From the NCBI RefSeq assembly GCF_030547075.1, contig NZ_JAUOQH010000017.1:1-64000 (forward strand): a stretch of DNA of 64,000 nucleotides, written 5' to 3'. This document shows positions 53,042 to 62,186 of the stretch, one piece after another. This DNA is from Alteromonas sp. 1_MG-2023. Lineage in GTDB: Bacteria; Pseudomonadota; Gammaproteobacteria; Enterobacterales; Alteromonadaceae. The notes under the pieces were generated by a model. The model was not told the origin of the DNA, did no database searches, and saw nothing but the letters and a program-made list of their open reading frames with translations. How positions within the stretch are numbered: position 1 is the stretch's first letter; each line of letters starts with the position of its first letter. The position numbers and the translations under genes were made by a program.

Positions 53042-56000
53042 TCAAGCAACGTTCAACCCGACCCGGGTGATCTGAACAATCATCTCAACGATCTTCTTGG
53101 CCTGATCCATACCGCCACCAATGGCTTTACATTCCCGAAACATGCGCGGCAGTAGCTTTTTACGAATGTCGGCTTCTATATTTTGAGGATTGATGGAGTT
53201 TTCCGCGACAGAGTTTTCTACCGCCTGGTCAATTTCAAAGGCAACTTTGACCCACTTATCCTGAACTTGCTGGTCGAGCACGGCCAAAGCTTCCGGCAAT
53301 ATCTTTTTGAATACACCGAAGTAGGCCTGAGCATGGCGATTACCAGAAAATGCATCAGGTATGTCATTCAAGCATCTGTCTTGTACTTGCTCTTCGAATT
53401 CACGAAACAGCATATACTGTTTCAATGGGTGGTCGAATAGTTTTTCGGCCTCTTCAATGGCTTGGCGCAGCAGTTTGGAAAATGCTTCTTGAGCATAGGG
53501 GTCATCCCGTAGCTCTTGTTCAATCATTCGGGTCACGCGGGTTTTGATAATGTCGGTTTCGTTGCGGGTTTTATCTTCGCTCCAATCTTCCGGCTGTTGC
53601 TTTTGGCCCATCTTACCCACTTCATACACGCCACCGGATTCTTTAACCTCGACACCAACCACATGCTTATCCAGCAGCTTTTTTACTTGTTCAGCGTATT
53701 CGTCGTAATCAATCTTCTCACCGGCATCTTGCTGTATCAGTTGACGCAGGCTGGAGAACTGCTTCACCGTTTCTTTGTAGTGGCGGCGATCTTGGTCGCT
53801 AAAGCTCTTATCTTCAAAGAAAGTGGCTGATTGGAGCGCTACCTTCAAGCAACTGGCGAAGGCCGTCAGGGCTTCGTAGAAGTCTTCACGGACTTTTAGA
53901 TGCACGTCAACCAGCTCTCCATCTCGCTCTTCAATCTTTGGAACAAGCACCTGACGTAATTGTTCAATGTCGTTCTTGTTTTTCACGCCATCGAATATGG
54001 CCCATAGGTGCTTATAGAGTTGTGGCAGGCGCTTATATTCTGTACTCATCTGGTTGTAGAGGCCAGCAATATCATTAATGTCGTAACCGCCCTGAGTACG
54101 GGAGGCCAGATCCTGATACTTCTGAATGGTGGTATCCAGTTCCGCCAGAATGCCGCGATAGTCGATAAGTAAGCCAAATTTTTTCTTTGGGTGCAGACGG
54201 TTTACCCGCGCAATTGCTTGGATCAAGCTGTGCTCTTTTAGGGGTTTGTCGATATATAGCACCGCGTTTTTCGGCTCATCAAAGCCGGTGAGTAGCTTAT
54301 CGACCACGATGAGTATCTTTAGTGAGTCATCTTTGTCGAAGCGTTCTATCAGATGCTTGGTGTAAGTCTGTTCATCCTGGTTGCCAATATTGTCTTTCCA
54401 CCACTGGGTCACTTCCGGTGTGGTGGCCTCATCCACAGCGGTATTACCTTCGCGGCTATCGGGTGGGCTCATCACTACGGCAGATTCTAACAAGCCCGCT
54501 TCGTCGAGATACTTTTTGTATTTGATAGCAGTGGCTTTACTGTCGCAGGCTAATTGGCCTTTCAAACCTTCGTCGATATTCTTTACGAAGTGGTTGGCAA
54601 TATCAAAGGCAATCAAACGAATGCGATCATCCGTACCGTATATCTGATCTTTTTTAGCAAACTTACGCTTTAGGTCGGCCTTTTGCTTGTCTGAAAGCCC
54701 TTCTGTAATGCGCTCAAACCAACTGTCGATGGCGCGTTCATTCACTTCTATATCGGGAATGCGCTCTTCGTACAGCAGCGGTGTAACGGTTTGGTCTTCT
54801 ACGGCACGTTGCATGGTGTAAGCGTGCACAATGGGACCAAACTTATTAGTGGTCTTGTCGTCTTTTAAAAGTGGCGTGCCGGTGAAGGCAACAAAGGCGG
54901 CATTGGGCAGCGCCTGCTTCATGCGGATATGGTTTTCACCGCCCTGGCTGCGGTGCCCTTCGTCAATAAGAACAATGATGTCAGAGCTGTTGTTTACACA
55001 TTCTGGCATTTTGGTAGCGGTATTAAACTTCTGAATGAGCGAGAAGGTAATACGCTCAGTGCCTTTGCCAATCTGTTCGGCCAGGCGTTTGCCCGAGGTG
55101 GCCATCGCCGCTTCTTTGTCTTTTTTACCGGCCAGTTCGCCGCCAGAGGAAAAGGTTTTGCTGAGCTGGGTTTCCAGGTCCACTCGGTCAGTCACCACCA
55201 CAATACGGCATTGCTTCAGGCTTCCGTGCAAGATCAGCGCTTTACTTAAAAACACCATAGTGAATGACTTACCCGAACCCGTGGTGTGCCAAATCACACC
55301 ACCTTCACGGCCGCCCGTTACGCTACGAGTATTGATGCGTTCAATCAGGCGCTTGATACCGAATACCTGCTGATAGCGGGCAACGATTTTGCCTGCCTTT
55401 TTATCGAACAAGGTGAAGTAACGGGTCATCTCCAGCAACCGAGTTGGGCTTAACAGGCTGATCAGCAATTGATCCTGACCGGTCACAGCAAGCTCCCCCG
55501 CAGCCGTTAGGCTCTGGTACCAATCCAAGTCTTTTGCCGGGCGATGGTTGAACAAGTTCGCCAGCTGTTCATCTTTGAGCGTTTTGTTTTTGATGGCGTA
55601 CATTTCGGCATCGGTGATATCTTCTTCACGCCAAGCAGCCCAGAACTTAGCGGGCGTGCCACAGGTACCATACCGGCCTTCGTTGCCGTTTATGGAAAGC
55701 AGCATCTGGCTATAGGCAAACAATAACGGGATTTCATCATGGCGCTGGTTACGCAGACTTTGCGAAATGCCTTCGTCAATGGTGGGGCCTTTCTTGGCAT
55801 TGCCATCGGGGCGTTTCGCCTCAATCACAACCAGAGGAATACCGTTTATAAAGCAGACAATGTCGGGTCTGCGGCTTTCAACCCCGCCAGAGCGGGTAAC
55901 GGTTAACTCTTCGGTAAATACAAAGCTGTTATTGGCTGGGTTCTGCCAGTCAATCAGAGAAACAGTCGGGCTAGCTTTTTTGCCATCCACAAACTCAGTG

Positions 56001-56323
56001 ACAGAAATGCCATACAGCAAGTGGTTGTAAAGGCGCTCATTAGCAGTTAACAGACCCTCGTTAAGTGCCGGGCTGCATACCTCGGCAATCAGGTTGTCGA
56101 TAGCCTTTTCAGACAACGGGTAGCTTTTACCGGCAAAGGTGAAGGTGCGCTTCTGGAGTTCACTGCGCAGTACCTGGCGTAAAACCACTTCATCGGCTTT
56201 ACCACCACGAGCGGTTAATGCGAGTTCGGGAGAAAGGAACGACCAACCGAGGTTGGTCAACAACGTCAGCGCCGGTAACTTGGCACTGTATTCTTCCTGA
56301 AATTTGGGTGTGGATTTTGTCAT
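53042..56323 (-). CDS. hsdR: Type I restriction enzyme R subunit
   Basis: 1093 residues. The N-terminal nuclease has PDIVCFINGIPLVVIEAKRP (D...ExK, about 152-171). The helicase motor has IWHTTGSGKSFTMVF (Walker A, about 345), VLIDEGHRSQGG (DEAH-like) and FTGTPLL, with motif VI in LIQAIARVNRLHP. A C-terminal helical region contacts the methylase. With HsdM and HsdS it would cut unmodified DNA after translocation. It is separated from hsdM and hsdS by the CD-NTase/SLATT/DUF2188 genes. Its base composition looks more GC-rich than that of the AT-rich HEXXH cargo. Confidence 0.95.
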   Translation of the reverse strand: MTKSTPKFQEEYSAKLPALTLLTNLGWSFLSPELALTARGGKADEVVLRQVLRSELQKRTFTFAGKSYPLSEKAIDNLIAEVCSPALNEGLLTANERLYNHLLYGISVTEFVDGKKASPTVSLIDWQNPANNSFVFTEELTVTRSGGVESRRPDIVCFINGIPLVVIEAKRPDGNAKKGPTIDEGISQSLRNQRHDEIPLLFAYSQMLLSINGNEGRYGTCGTPAKFWAAWREEDITDAEMYAIKNKTLKDEQLANLFNHRPAKDLDWYQSLTAAGELAVTGQDQLLISLLSPTRLLEMTRYFTLFDKKAGKIVARYQQVFGIKRLIERINTRSVTGGREGGVIWHTTGSGKSFTMVFLSKALILHGSLKQCRIVVVTDRVDLETQLSKTFSSGGELAGKKDKEAAMATSGKRLAEQIGKGTERITFSLIQKFNTATKMPECVNNSSDIIVLIDEGHRSQGGENHIRMKQALPNAAFVAFTGTPLLKDDKTTNKFGPIVHAYTMQRAVEDQTVTPLLYEERIPDIEVNERAIDSWFERITEGLSDKQKADLKRKFAKKDQIYGTDDRIRLIAFDIANHFVKNIDEGLKGQLACDSKATAIKYKKYLDEAGLLESAVVMSPPDSREGNTAVDEATTPEVTQWWKDNIGNQDEQTYTKHLIERFDKDDSLKILIVVDKLLTGFDEPKNAVLYIDKPLKEHSLIQAIARVNRLHPKKKFGLLIDYRGILAELDTTIQKYQDLASRTQGGYDINDIAGLYNQMSTEYKRLPQLYKHLWAIFDGVKNKNDIEQLRQVLVPKIEERDGELVDVHLKVREDFYEALTAFASCLKVALQSATFFEDKSFSDQDRRHYKETVKQFSSLRQLIQQDAGEKIDYDEYAEQVKKLLDKHVVGVEVKESGGVYEVGKMGQKQQPEDWSEDKTRNETDIIKTRVTRMIEQELRDDPYAQEAFSKLLRQAIEEAEKLFDHPLKQYMLFREFEEQVQDRCLNDIPDAFSGNRHAQAYFGVFKKILPEALAVLDQQVQDKWVKVAFEIDQAVENSVAENSINPQNIEADIRKKLLPRMFRECKAIGGGMDQAKKIVEMIVQITRVGLNVA

Positions 56324-56368
56324 TCACTATCTCTCTTCAACCCCTGATACCCGAGATGCGGCTTCGAG

Positions 56369-56977
56369 TTATGGTTTGGATACTGTACAAATAAAAGTGG
56401 TGATGTTGGAAAAAGAACAAGCTAAGCCTATGACTATCATAAGAATTGTTAGCCATAATGACAAAGGAATCTTGTCACGGAAAAAACTGAAATTGAGCTG
56501 CTCGTTTACCCATTCAATTTGGTGTTCCCAATAGAACTTATAGTGTGCATACCAGTTACTGAACAAAATTTGCTTGCTGATACATATTGGATAGTAACGA
56601 TTCTCAATGTCAGAAAGCTCTTTCTGAAATTCTGCAAAGTCACTTTCTTCGCCAAGATTTTTAACCTTGAGATAAAGTGCTTTCAGCTCGTTATACAGCT
56701 TGGTAAGAGCTACACCTGACTGTTCATAGGATGATTTCTTATGGCCATACAGGCTGATATATAGGCCAACAACACCCAATACGATAAAAATTGCTGAAAT
56801 TAATTCAGTTGATAGCCCTTTTACAGCAAGTGCAAAAATGCCAAAGGCCATCGATGAAAAGCTAATTAATCCAGGCGCCTTTTCGATAATATCGTAGGTG
56901 GCAAAATGTTTTTTGGCTCCAAAACCAACATCATAGCCTTTCTCAGCAATGCTCTTTAATAAATCCGATTTATTCAC
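56369..56977 (-). CDS. SLATT-domain membrane protein (probable CBASS-type effector)
   Basis: 202 residues starting at GTG, preceded by GTGAGG. Two neighbouring membrane segments, PGLISFSSMAFGIFALAV and ELISAIFIVLGVVGLYISLYG (about 35-77), are followed by a long charged helical stretch and a third segment, PLSLWLTILMIVIGLACSF (about 170-190). This is the SLATT arrangement, predicted to form pores that kill the cell when triggered by a nucleotide second messenger. It starts seven bases after the CD-NTase stop, the standard pairing. Confidence 0.8.
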   Translation of the reverse strand: MNKSDLLKSIAEKGYDVGFGAKKHFATYDIIEKAPGLISFSSMAFGIFALAVKGLSTELISAIFIVLGVVGLYISLYGHKKSSYEQSGVALTKLYNELKALYLKVKNLGEESDFAEFQKELSDIENRYYPICISKQILFSNWYAHYKFYWEHQIEWVNEQLNFSFFRDKIPLSLWLTILMIVIGLACSFSNITTFICTVSKP

Positions 56978-56984
56978 TTAAACC

Positions 56985-58286
56985 TCACAATATTGGTACT
57001 CGAATTTTGTCACGAGCAACTACTACACCGTCTTGAATCGCATAGCATTCAACTAGATGCACCCCATTAAAATCGGCAGTTTCTTTTCGTGACGACCCTT
57101 CGTAATTTGGTATATCTATTTCGCCCCGAATGCAGTCTCGCCTTTCTGCTTCTTCACCTACATTCAATATTTTCCACTTTACGGAAAAATGGCCTGGAAT
57201 ATCGTGATTTTTAACCTTGAAGATAAGCTTTTTGTTATTACTAATACCAAAGCCTTTCGCCAACATGCCACGTAAGCTTTTTGGTAGCCCTTGATTTTGA
57301 TGCACGGAGCAATCGATTTCGATATTGTATTTAATATCCACCGAATACATATCTTCGATAAACTGCTCTGTATTTCGCCATGTGCCCAAAGCTTTTGAAA
57401 CGGATTCCTCCACAACATTTGATGCGGGGAAATATCGTCCATAAACCTTTTTCCATTTTGCATTTACAGTGCTTTTTCCTTCAGCTTCAATAGCCGCTAA
57501 ACAAAGTTCATAAGCGTCCTCAGCCTTCTTTTGGAATTTCTTTTTAACTTTTACGTTTTGGTTGCTACCGGGCGCCTTATAATGATCTTGCTCTGGCAAT
57601 TCCGAAATATACTTAAAAAAATCGCGGCTCAACCAATCAAAGTAGATATAACCTCTGTCATCATACTCTGTTGTCGATTTCAGAAAGTTAAAGGCAAGCG
57701 TGTCGATCAATAACCCTCCCATAGCGACGCCATGTTTGTTTCTCCAGGCTCTGGCCATTTTGCATAATAGACGTAAATTCTTGTTCTTCTGATCATTAAG
57801 GTCTTTTACAGCTTTCATCTCTTGACGCGGCTTGGTGACCTTCCAACTACCACCATTGTATGTATCAGGGTAGTGGAAGTAGCTTTCACCATCATCGCCA
57901 GTCTCTTCAAAAACCGGTTGAACTTCGACATGGAAGTTCTGATATGTGACCGTTACAACTAGACGATCAACCCGAACATCTGTTTTGGGGTATCTAGCCT
58001 TAATTGCGTCCTTGACATCAGTTAGAAGCTGAGATTGTTTCCCATTCTTGTATGTATCCCACTTAGATCTAGGCATGATATACAGCATATCGAGGTCTGA
58101 AATTCCCTTGATACCTGTGTACCTGCCATAAGAACCAACTTGTAAAGTATTGGCAGTAGTTGACTCTGAATCACGAAACTTTTGATTCAGGCTTTTCGTA
58201 ATCTCACCATAACGAAGCGAAACCTGCTCTGCGTTATCAACCTTCAGGTTGTTGAGAAAATCCTTGAACATATCCGCTACTGACAT
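56985..58286 (-). CDS. CD-NTase (SMODS) with AGS-C-like sensor domain
   Basis: 433 residues from the ATG complementary to 58286, with GAGG upstream; the open frame extends to 58487 but would overlap the DUF2188 gene. The nucleotidyltransferase core has GSYGRYTGIKGISDLDMLYI (GS at 51-52, metal Asp at 64 and 66) and a third acidic residue in NFHVEVQPVF. An OAS-like helical domain follows. The last 90 residues (FKVKNHDIPGHFSVKWKILN ... IPNYEGSSRKETADFNGVHL) resemble the AGS-C nucleotide-sensor domain. It would make a cyclic nucleotide on infection, with the SLATT protein as effector. Confidence 0.85.
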   Translation of the reverse strand: MSVADMFKDFLNNLKVDNAEQVSLRYGEITKSLNQKFRDSESTTANTLQVGSYGRYTGIKGISDLDMLYIMPRSKWDTYKNGKQSQLLTDVKDAIKARYPKTDVRVDRLVVTVTYQNFHVEVQPVFEETGDDGESYFHYPDTYNGGSWKVTKPRQEMKAVKDLNDQKNKNLRLLCKMARAWRNKHGVAMGGLLIDTLAFNFLKSTTEYDDRGYIYFDWLSRDFFKYISELPEQDHYKAPGSNQNVKVKKKFQKKAEDAYELCLAAIEAEGKSTVNAKWKKVYGRYFPASNVVEESVSKALGTWRNTEQFIEDMYSVDIKYNIEIDCSVHQNQGLPKSLRGMLAKGFGISNNKKLIFKVKNHDIPGHFSVKWKILNVGEEAERRDCIRGEIDIPNYEGSSRKETADFNGVHLVECYAIQDGVVVARDKIRVPIL

Positions 58287-58293
58287 TACGACC

Positions 58294-58527
58294 TCACTTC
58301 TTATCTTTCGGTGGGTGGGGATCATTACCGTAGCTGTTACCAGCTCGGATTTTTCCGTCAATACCATGAATCTTGGTGTCGGATTGCTGATTACGTGCGA
58401 TCTCTTCAGCGATTTTGATAGCTTCTTTCTGTGTCTTGGTGACCGTGGTCGCTTTTGAGTTGCCAGCGCCTTTAACAGCCCACCCATCGGGGTGTTTAAC
58501 TACGTGTTGATTTTTACCTTGTGCCAT
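58294..58527 (-). CDS. DUF2188 small protein
   Basis: 77 residues: QHVVKHPDGWAVKGAGNSKA then TTVTKTQKEAIKIAEEIARN matches DUF2188, a short domain of unknown function with a predicted beta-alpha fold. It begins inside the hsdS stop (TAATG) and ends seven bases before the CD-NTase start, so it joins the restriction genes and the CBASS-like pair in one transcript. DUF2188 genes are known near CD-NTase/SLATT pairs; its role is unclear. Confidence 0.85.
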   Translation of the reverse strand: MAQGKNQHVVKHPDGWAVKGAGNSKATTVTKTQKEAIKIAEEIARNQQSDTKIHGIDGKIRAGNSYGNDPHPPKDKK

Positions 58528-59717
58528 TATGCAACCTCCTTATTATCAATGTTCACTCTTCGTTTACCCGTCAATAGCTGCTGCATCAACGCTTTTTTCT
58601 CCTGCTTTAGGGCATTCAGTTTTTGTTGCAGAGCAGAGATTTCCTGATCGGCAGTGGAAAGTACGGCGGCTATTATTTGTTGCTCCTCTTGTGAAATAGG
58701 ATAATCAACCGATAGTGATTCCAAATCTTTCTTTTGGATATTAGGAAGGCCAGACCCAACTCGAAGTCTCATGATTTTAGATTGATTGAACTTCAAAAGT
58801 TGGTATGTGAAGTTCAAGTCAATTTGAATATTCTTAATGGCGTAGCAATGACCACCACACCAAAATCTGGCAAATTGAAATCCTACAAAACCACAAGAGT
58901 TTCCACCCTCGCTGATTGTTATGGTGTTAGCTTCCGTATTATATTCGCTCGTATACCCAGAAGGCTGAATGCCGCCATTTATCACCGCGTATTCCCCAGA
59001 TTTTGAGAGAGTGTCTTTATTAAGTTGATTTCCTTTAGATATTTGGAGGAGCTTTTTGAGGTGATTGCTTTCCCACTCCCCACTAAACCTAACTCCATTG
59101 TTATCAAGCAGGCGTTTTTTACCGGTGAGCAGTCGTTGCATCAGGGCCTTTTTCTGCTGTTGGCTGTTGGCGAGCAGTTGTTCGGTAGTGGTAATTGCCT
59201 TATCCCAAGTAGAGAGGATTTGTGCGATTTTCTGTTGTTCCTGAAGCGGAGGCGCAGGTATTGGAGTCTTCTCTAGAATTCCTTTATTGATTTTTACCAT
59301 TGTGCTGCTGCTACCAGCGGCGCAATTTTTAAAATATGTTCTAACTTTTGAGCTTTTCAATTGTTGCTCGATAAAAGACACGTTCGCTTTTCTTTGATCT
59401 ATGCGAAAGCGCATCATCAAATCTGGGTATGAACAATTTGCGACTTCACCTCTAAAGCGAATAGATCTTCCGACTTTGTCTGGAGTGTTTGATCGACTAA
59501 CTAAAAAATCGTCTTCTGCTAGGAGATTATTCAAAACTTTATCTTGTGGTGCTACAGGCTTGATTTCTGAAGCAACAATTCCATCTTCTCCAAGTGCTCC
59601 CAGCCCCAGTACCCAGTAACCTGTGTCTGATTCAGCAGAATTAGGTGAAAAGCCGTTTTTAATTGAGCCCTCTATTAAATCCTTTAACTGCAAAACCTCC
59701 CAACCATTAGGCACCAT
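58527..59717 (-). CDS. hsdS: Type I restriction specificity subunit, full length
   Basis: 396 residues from the ATG complementary to 59717 (MVPNGWEV), which overlaps the end of hsdM. Two target-recognition domains (about 1-150 and 200-340) are each followed by a conserved helix: LQEQQKIAQILSTWDKAITT with QQKKALMQRLLTGKKR, and QEEQQIIAAVLSTADQEISA with QEKKALMQQLLTGKRR. The near-identical helical ends are the internal repeats that set the spacing of the two half-sites. Recognition sequence cannot be predicted from this alone. Confidence 0.93.
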   Translation of the reverse strand: MVPNGWEVLQLKDLIEGSIKNGFSPNSAESDTGYWVLGLGALGEDGIVASEIKPVAPQDKVLNNLLAEDDFLVSRSNTPDKVGRSIRFRGEVANCSYPDLMMRFRIDQRKANVSFIEQQLKSSKVRTYFKNCAAGSSSTMVKINKGILEKTPIPAPPLQEQQKIAQILSTWDKAITTTEQLLANSQQQKKALMQRLLTGKKRLLDNNGVRFSGEWESNHLKKLLQISKGNQLNKDTLSKSGEYAVINGGIQPSGYTSEYNTEANTITISEGGNSCGFVGFQFARFWCGGHCYAIKNIQIDLNFTYQLLKFNQSKIMRLRVGSGLPNIQKKDLESLSVDYPISQEEQQIIAAVLSTADQEISALQQKLNALKQEKKALMQQLLTGKRRVNIDNKEVA

Positions 59718-61236
59718 AACCCAGCTCCTCAAGATACTTGGCCATCTCGGTCTCCAGCTCGGTCAGTTGCGCTTTCAGCTGTTCGCGCTCCGCACGTACA
59801 GCTATCAGATCGATTTCTTCCTCTTCTTCAAAGGTATCGACATAGCGTGGGATGTTCAGGTTGTAATCGTTCTCTTTTATCTCTTCAAGACTGGCGACAT
59901 AGGCGTATTTATCCACGTCATTGCCCGCACGATACGTCTCTACCACTTTGGCGATATTATCTTCAGTCAGCAGGTTCTGGTTTTTACCGGCTTTAAACTC
60001 GCGGGAAGCATTAATAAACATCACAGAGTCATCCGATTTTTCTTTATTGAAAATCAGAATCGCCGCCGGAATACCTGTGCCGTAAAATAGTTTTTCAGGC
60101 AGGCCAATGACGGCATCGAGCAGGTTTTCTTCAATCAGTTGTTTGCGGATTTTGCCCTCGGCCGCCCCCCGAAACAGCACGCCGTGGGGCACGACAACGC
60201 CCATACGGCCAGTTTTCGGTTTGAGGGTTTCAATCATATGCAGAATAAAGGCGTAGTCGCCTTTGGTTTTCGGCGGTACACCCCGGAGGAAGCGGCTGAA
60301 TTTGTCATGCTCAGCTTCGTCGTGGCCCCATTTATCCAGGCTGAACGGCGGGTTGGCGGTCACAATGTCGAACAGCATCAGGTCGCCATTTTTATCGAGC
60401 AGCTTAGGGTTACGGATGGTGTCGCCCCATTCAATTTTGTGGTTGTCTTCACCGTGCAGAAACATGTTCATTTTGGCCAGCGACCAGGTAGAGCCGATGG
60501 CCTCTTGCCCATACAAGGCGTATTGCTTGCTACCATGATTCGCCAAGACCTTGCGACCACACTTCATCAGCAGTGAGCCAGAGCCACAGGCTGGGTCACA
60601 GATGCTGTCGCCCGGTTGCGGGTCTAACAACTCGGCGATCAAGTCACTGACTTCTGGCGGAGTATAAAATTCACCAGCTTTCTGGCCACCACTGGCCGCG
60701 AAGTTTTTGATCAGGTATTCGTAGGCGTTACCGATCACATCCAGCGTGCCGACACGGCTGGGTTTGAGATTCAGCTCGGGCTTGGCAAAATCTTCCAGCA
60801 GATGACGCAGAATGGTATTCTTTTGCTTCTCTTCACCCAGTTTGTCGGTGTTAAAGCTGATGTCTTGGAACACGCTTTTACCGGCGTCTTTAAGTTTGGT
60901 GCCGTTGGCTTCTTCAATGGCGTGCAGCGCCTGGTCGATGCGCTCACCATTACCAGGTTCGTGACGGCTTTCGTACAGGGCATAAAAGCTGGCTGTTTTG
61001 GGCAGAACAAAACGCTCGTTTTTCATCATTTCTTCGATGAGTTCCGGCTCGTCGCCATACTCGGCCTTGTAGCCATCATAGTGATCCTGCCACACATCGG
61101 AGATGTATTTGAGGAACAACATGGTCAGGATAAAGTCTTTGTAGGTGTCAGCGCTGATGGTTCCACGGAAGGTATCGCAAGCGTTCCATAACGCCTTGTT
61201 AATACTGTCTTGATTGATTTTATCGTTACCGCTCAT
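59707..61236 (-). CDS. hsdM: Type I restriction methylase subunit
   Basis: 509 residues. The SAM-binding motif CDPACGSGSLLMKCG (about 197) and the catalytic NPPFSLDKWG (NPPF, about 290) identify an N6-adenine methylase. The N-terminal helical domain (DTFRGTISADTYKDFILTMLFLKYISDVWQDHYDGY) is typical of HsdM. GEFYTPPEVSDLIAELL precedes the core. It begins two bases after the half-size S gene stop and overlaps hsdS, so the order is S'-M-S. Confidence 0.95.
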   Translation of the reverse strand: MSGNDKINQDSINKALWNACDTFRGTISADTYKDFILTMLFLKYISDVWQDHYDGYKAEYGDEPELIEEMMKNERFVLPKTASFYALYESRHEPGNGERIDQALHAIEEANGTKLKDAGKSVFQDISFNTDKLGEEKQKNTILRHLLEDFAKPELNLKPSRVGTLDVIGNAYEYLIKNFAASGGQKAGEFYTPPEVSDLIAELLDPQPGDSICDPACGSGSLLMKCGRKVLANHGSKQYALYGQEAIGSTWSLAKMNMFLHGEDNHKIEWGDTIRNPKLLDKNGDLMLFDIVTANPPFSLDKWGHDEAEHDKFSRFLRGVPPKTKGDYAFILHMIETLKPKTGRMGVVVPHGVLFRGAAEGKIRKQLIEENLLDAVIGLPEKLFYGTGIPAAILIFNKEKSDDSVMFINASREFKAGKNQNLLTEDNIAKVVETYRAGNDVDKYAYVASLEEIKENDYNLNIPRYVDTFEEEEEIDLIAVRAEREQLKAQLTELETEMAKYLEELGYGA

Positions 61237-61238
61237 AT

Positions 61239-61838
61239 TTAATTCGTCTCTTTTAGTAGTTGCTGAAACACGCCTCTAAGCATGTTTTCACGATTTTTTA
61301 ATAATGCTTGGGTAACATGCTGTTCGTGTTCCCAAAGTCGATTTAGCTCAATAATCTGTTGCTGGGTTTTTAGCGAAGGAACGGCGATCTTCAATTGTTT
61401 AAGGGTTTCAGCCCTTAACATAGGCATACTGGTTCCCTGACTCGATTCGATTAGTGCTCGTTGCATGGCCGGTTGGTTAAGAATCCAACATAAAAATTCA
61501 GCAAGAATATGCTTGGTTGGCGTGAGTATCAAAAACTGACTACTCACTACCACTGGCATTGAAGCACTCTCGGTAGGCACTAAGTAAGACGCTTTAAAAT
61601 ATCCACCTCGGGCTGGCAGCAACACACTTTCGTCATAAACAAAGGCTTTATCCTTACCCGTCCAGTTGATTTGAGGGAGAGATTCAACTGGCAGATTAAA
61701 TGAAGTGCAACCTTCATGTATTTTTCGAACATCTTTTATTTGCACAACATACGCATTACCACCAACTGTGATTTCCTCAACTTTTTCGCGAAAGGTGTAA
61801 CCAGTACGGATATTGGCGATGCTCTTTAAGGTTTTCAT
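61239..61838 (-). CDS. Half-size type I specificity-like protein
   Basis: 199 residues with one target-recognition domain (IANIRTGYTFREKVEEITVG ... VVSSQFLILTPTKHILAEFLCW) and one dimerisation helix (LKTQQQIIELNRLWEHEQHV). This is half of an HsdS. It is the first restriction gene of the operon, just before hsdM, while a complete hsdS follows hsdM. A half subunit could dimerise to recognise a palindromic-type site, or swap with the complete subunit to change specificity. It does not look frameshifted. Confidence 0.8.
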   Translation of the reverse strand: MKTLKSIANIRTGYTFREKVEEITVGGNAYVVQIKDVRKIHEGCTSFNLPVESLPQINWTGKDKAFVYDESVLLPARGGYFKASYLVPTESASMPVVVSSQFLILTPTKHILAEFLCWILNQPAMQRALIESSQGTSMPMLRAETLKQLKIAVPSLKTQQQIIELNRLWEHEQHVTQALLKNRENMLRGVFQQLLKETN

Positions 61839-61895
61839 TATAATTGCTCGTTCATTAGATGCTCACGGTAGTAATAGCCATCCATGGCCACTTTC

Positions 61896-62186
61896 TTAAG
61901 CTGCTTGCTTTAACTGCTCTTTAAGCCAATTAGTCATTGTGCTATCAATGTCATAGTCAAGACTTCTCCAGGCAGCTTCCCCTTGAAGTCGTGTCACTAG
62001 TAGCCCGTCATCATTGTCCATTACTGAAGCCAATGTGTCGCGAATTTGACTTGCTGATTGTTCTGTCGCTATTAACCAGCATGACTCTAATGGTTTTGCC
62101 CATGTACCATAAGATTTAATTTTGGTGATTAAATCCTGGTAGTTACGTTGATTTCTCAGATCGTAGTTAATTTGATATACTTTCAT
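61896..62186 (-). CDS. Cas2-like small protein (stand-alone)
   Basis: 96 residues. KVYQINYDLRNQRNYQDLIT, then KIKSYGTWAKPLESCWLIAT, then a D-rich middle (ASVMDNDDGLLVTRLQGEAAW) match the ferredoxin-like fold of Cas2/VapD-type proteins: first strand ending in YDL, the pair of helices, and the second strand (SCWLIAT). Homologues are often named SinR family protein. No CRISPR array, Cas1 or effector genes are in the window, so it probably has a non-adaptation role, possibly as nuclease or toxin. It is the first gene of the defence operon. Confidence 0.7.
   Translation of the reverse strand: MKVYQINYDLRNQRNYQDLITKIKSYGTWAKPLESCWLIATEQSASQIRDTLASVMDNDDGLLVTRLQGEAAWRSLDYDIDSTMTNWLKEQLKQAA

Noticed and set aside
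53183-56030. Numerous open frames antisense to hsdR
   Set aside because: They are shadows of a well-supported, motif-complete hsdR reading frame.
56985-58487. 500-residue version of the CD-NTase
   Set aside because: The first 67 residues are basic, lack resemblance to the family and would overlap the DUF2188 gene in another frame; the ATG at 58286 has a good Shine-Dalgarno site.
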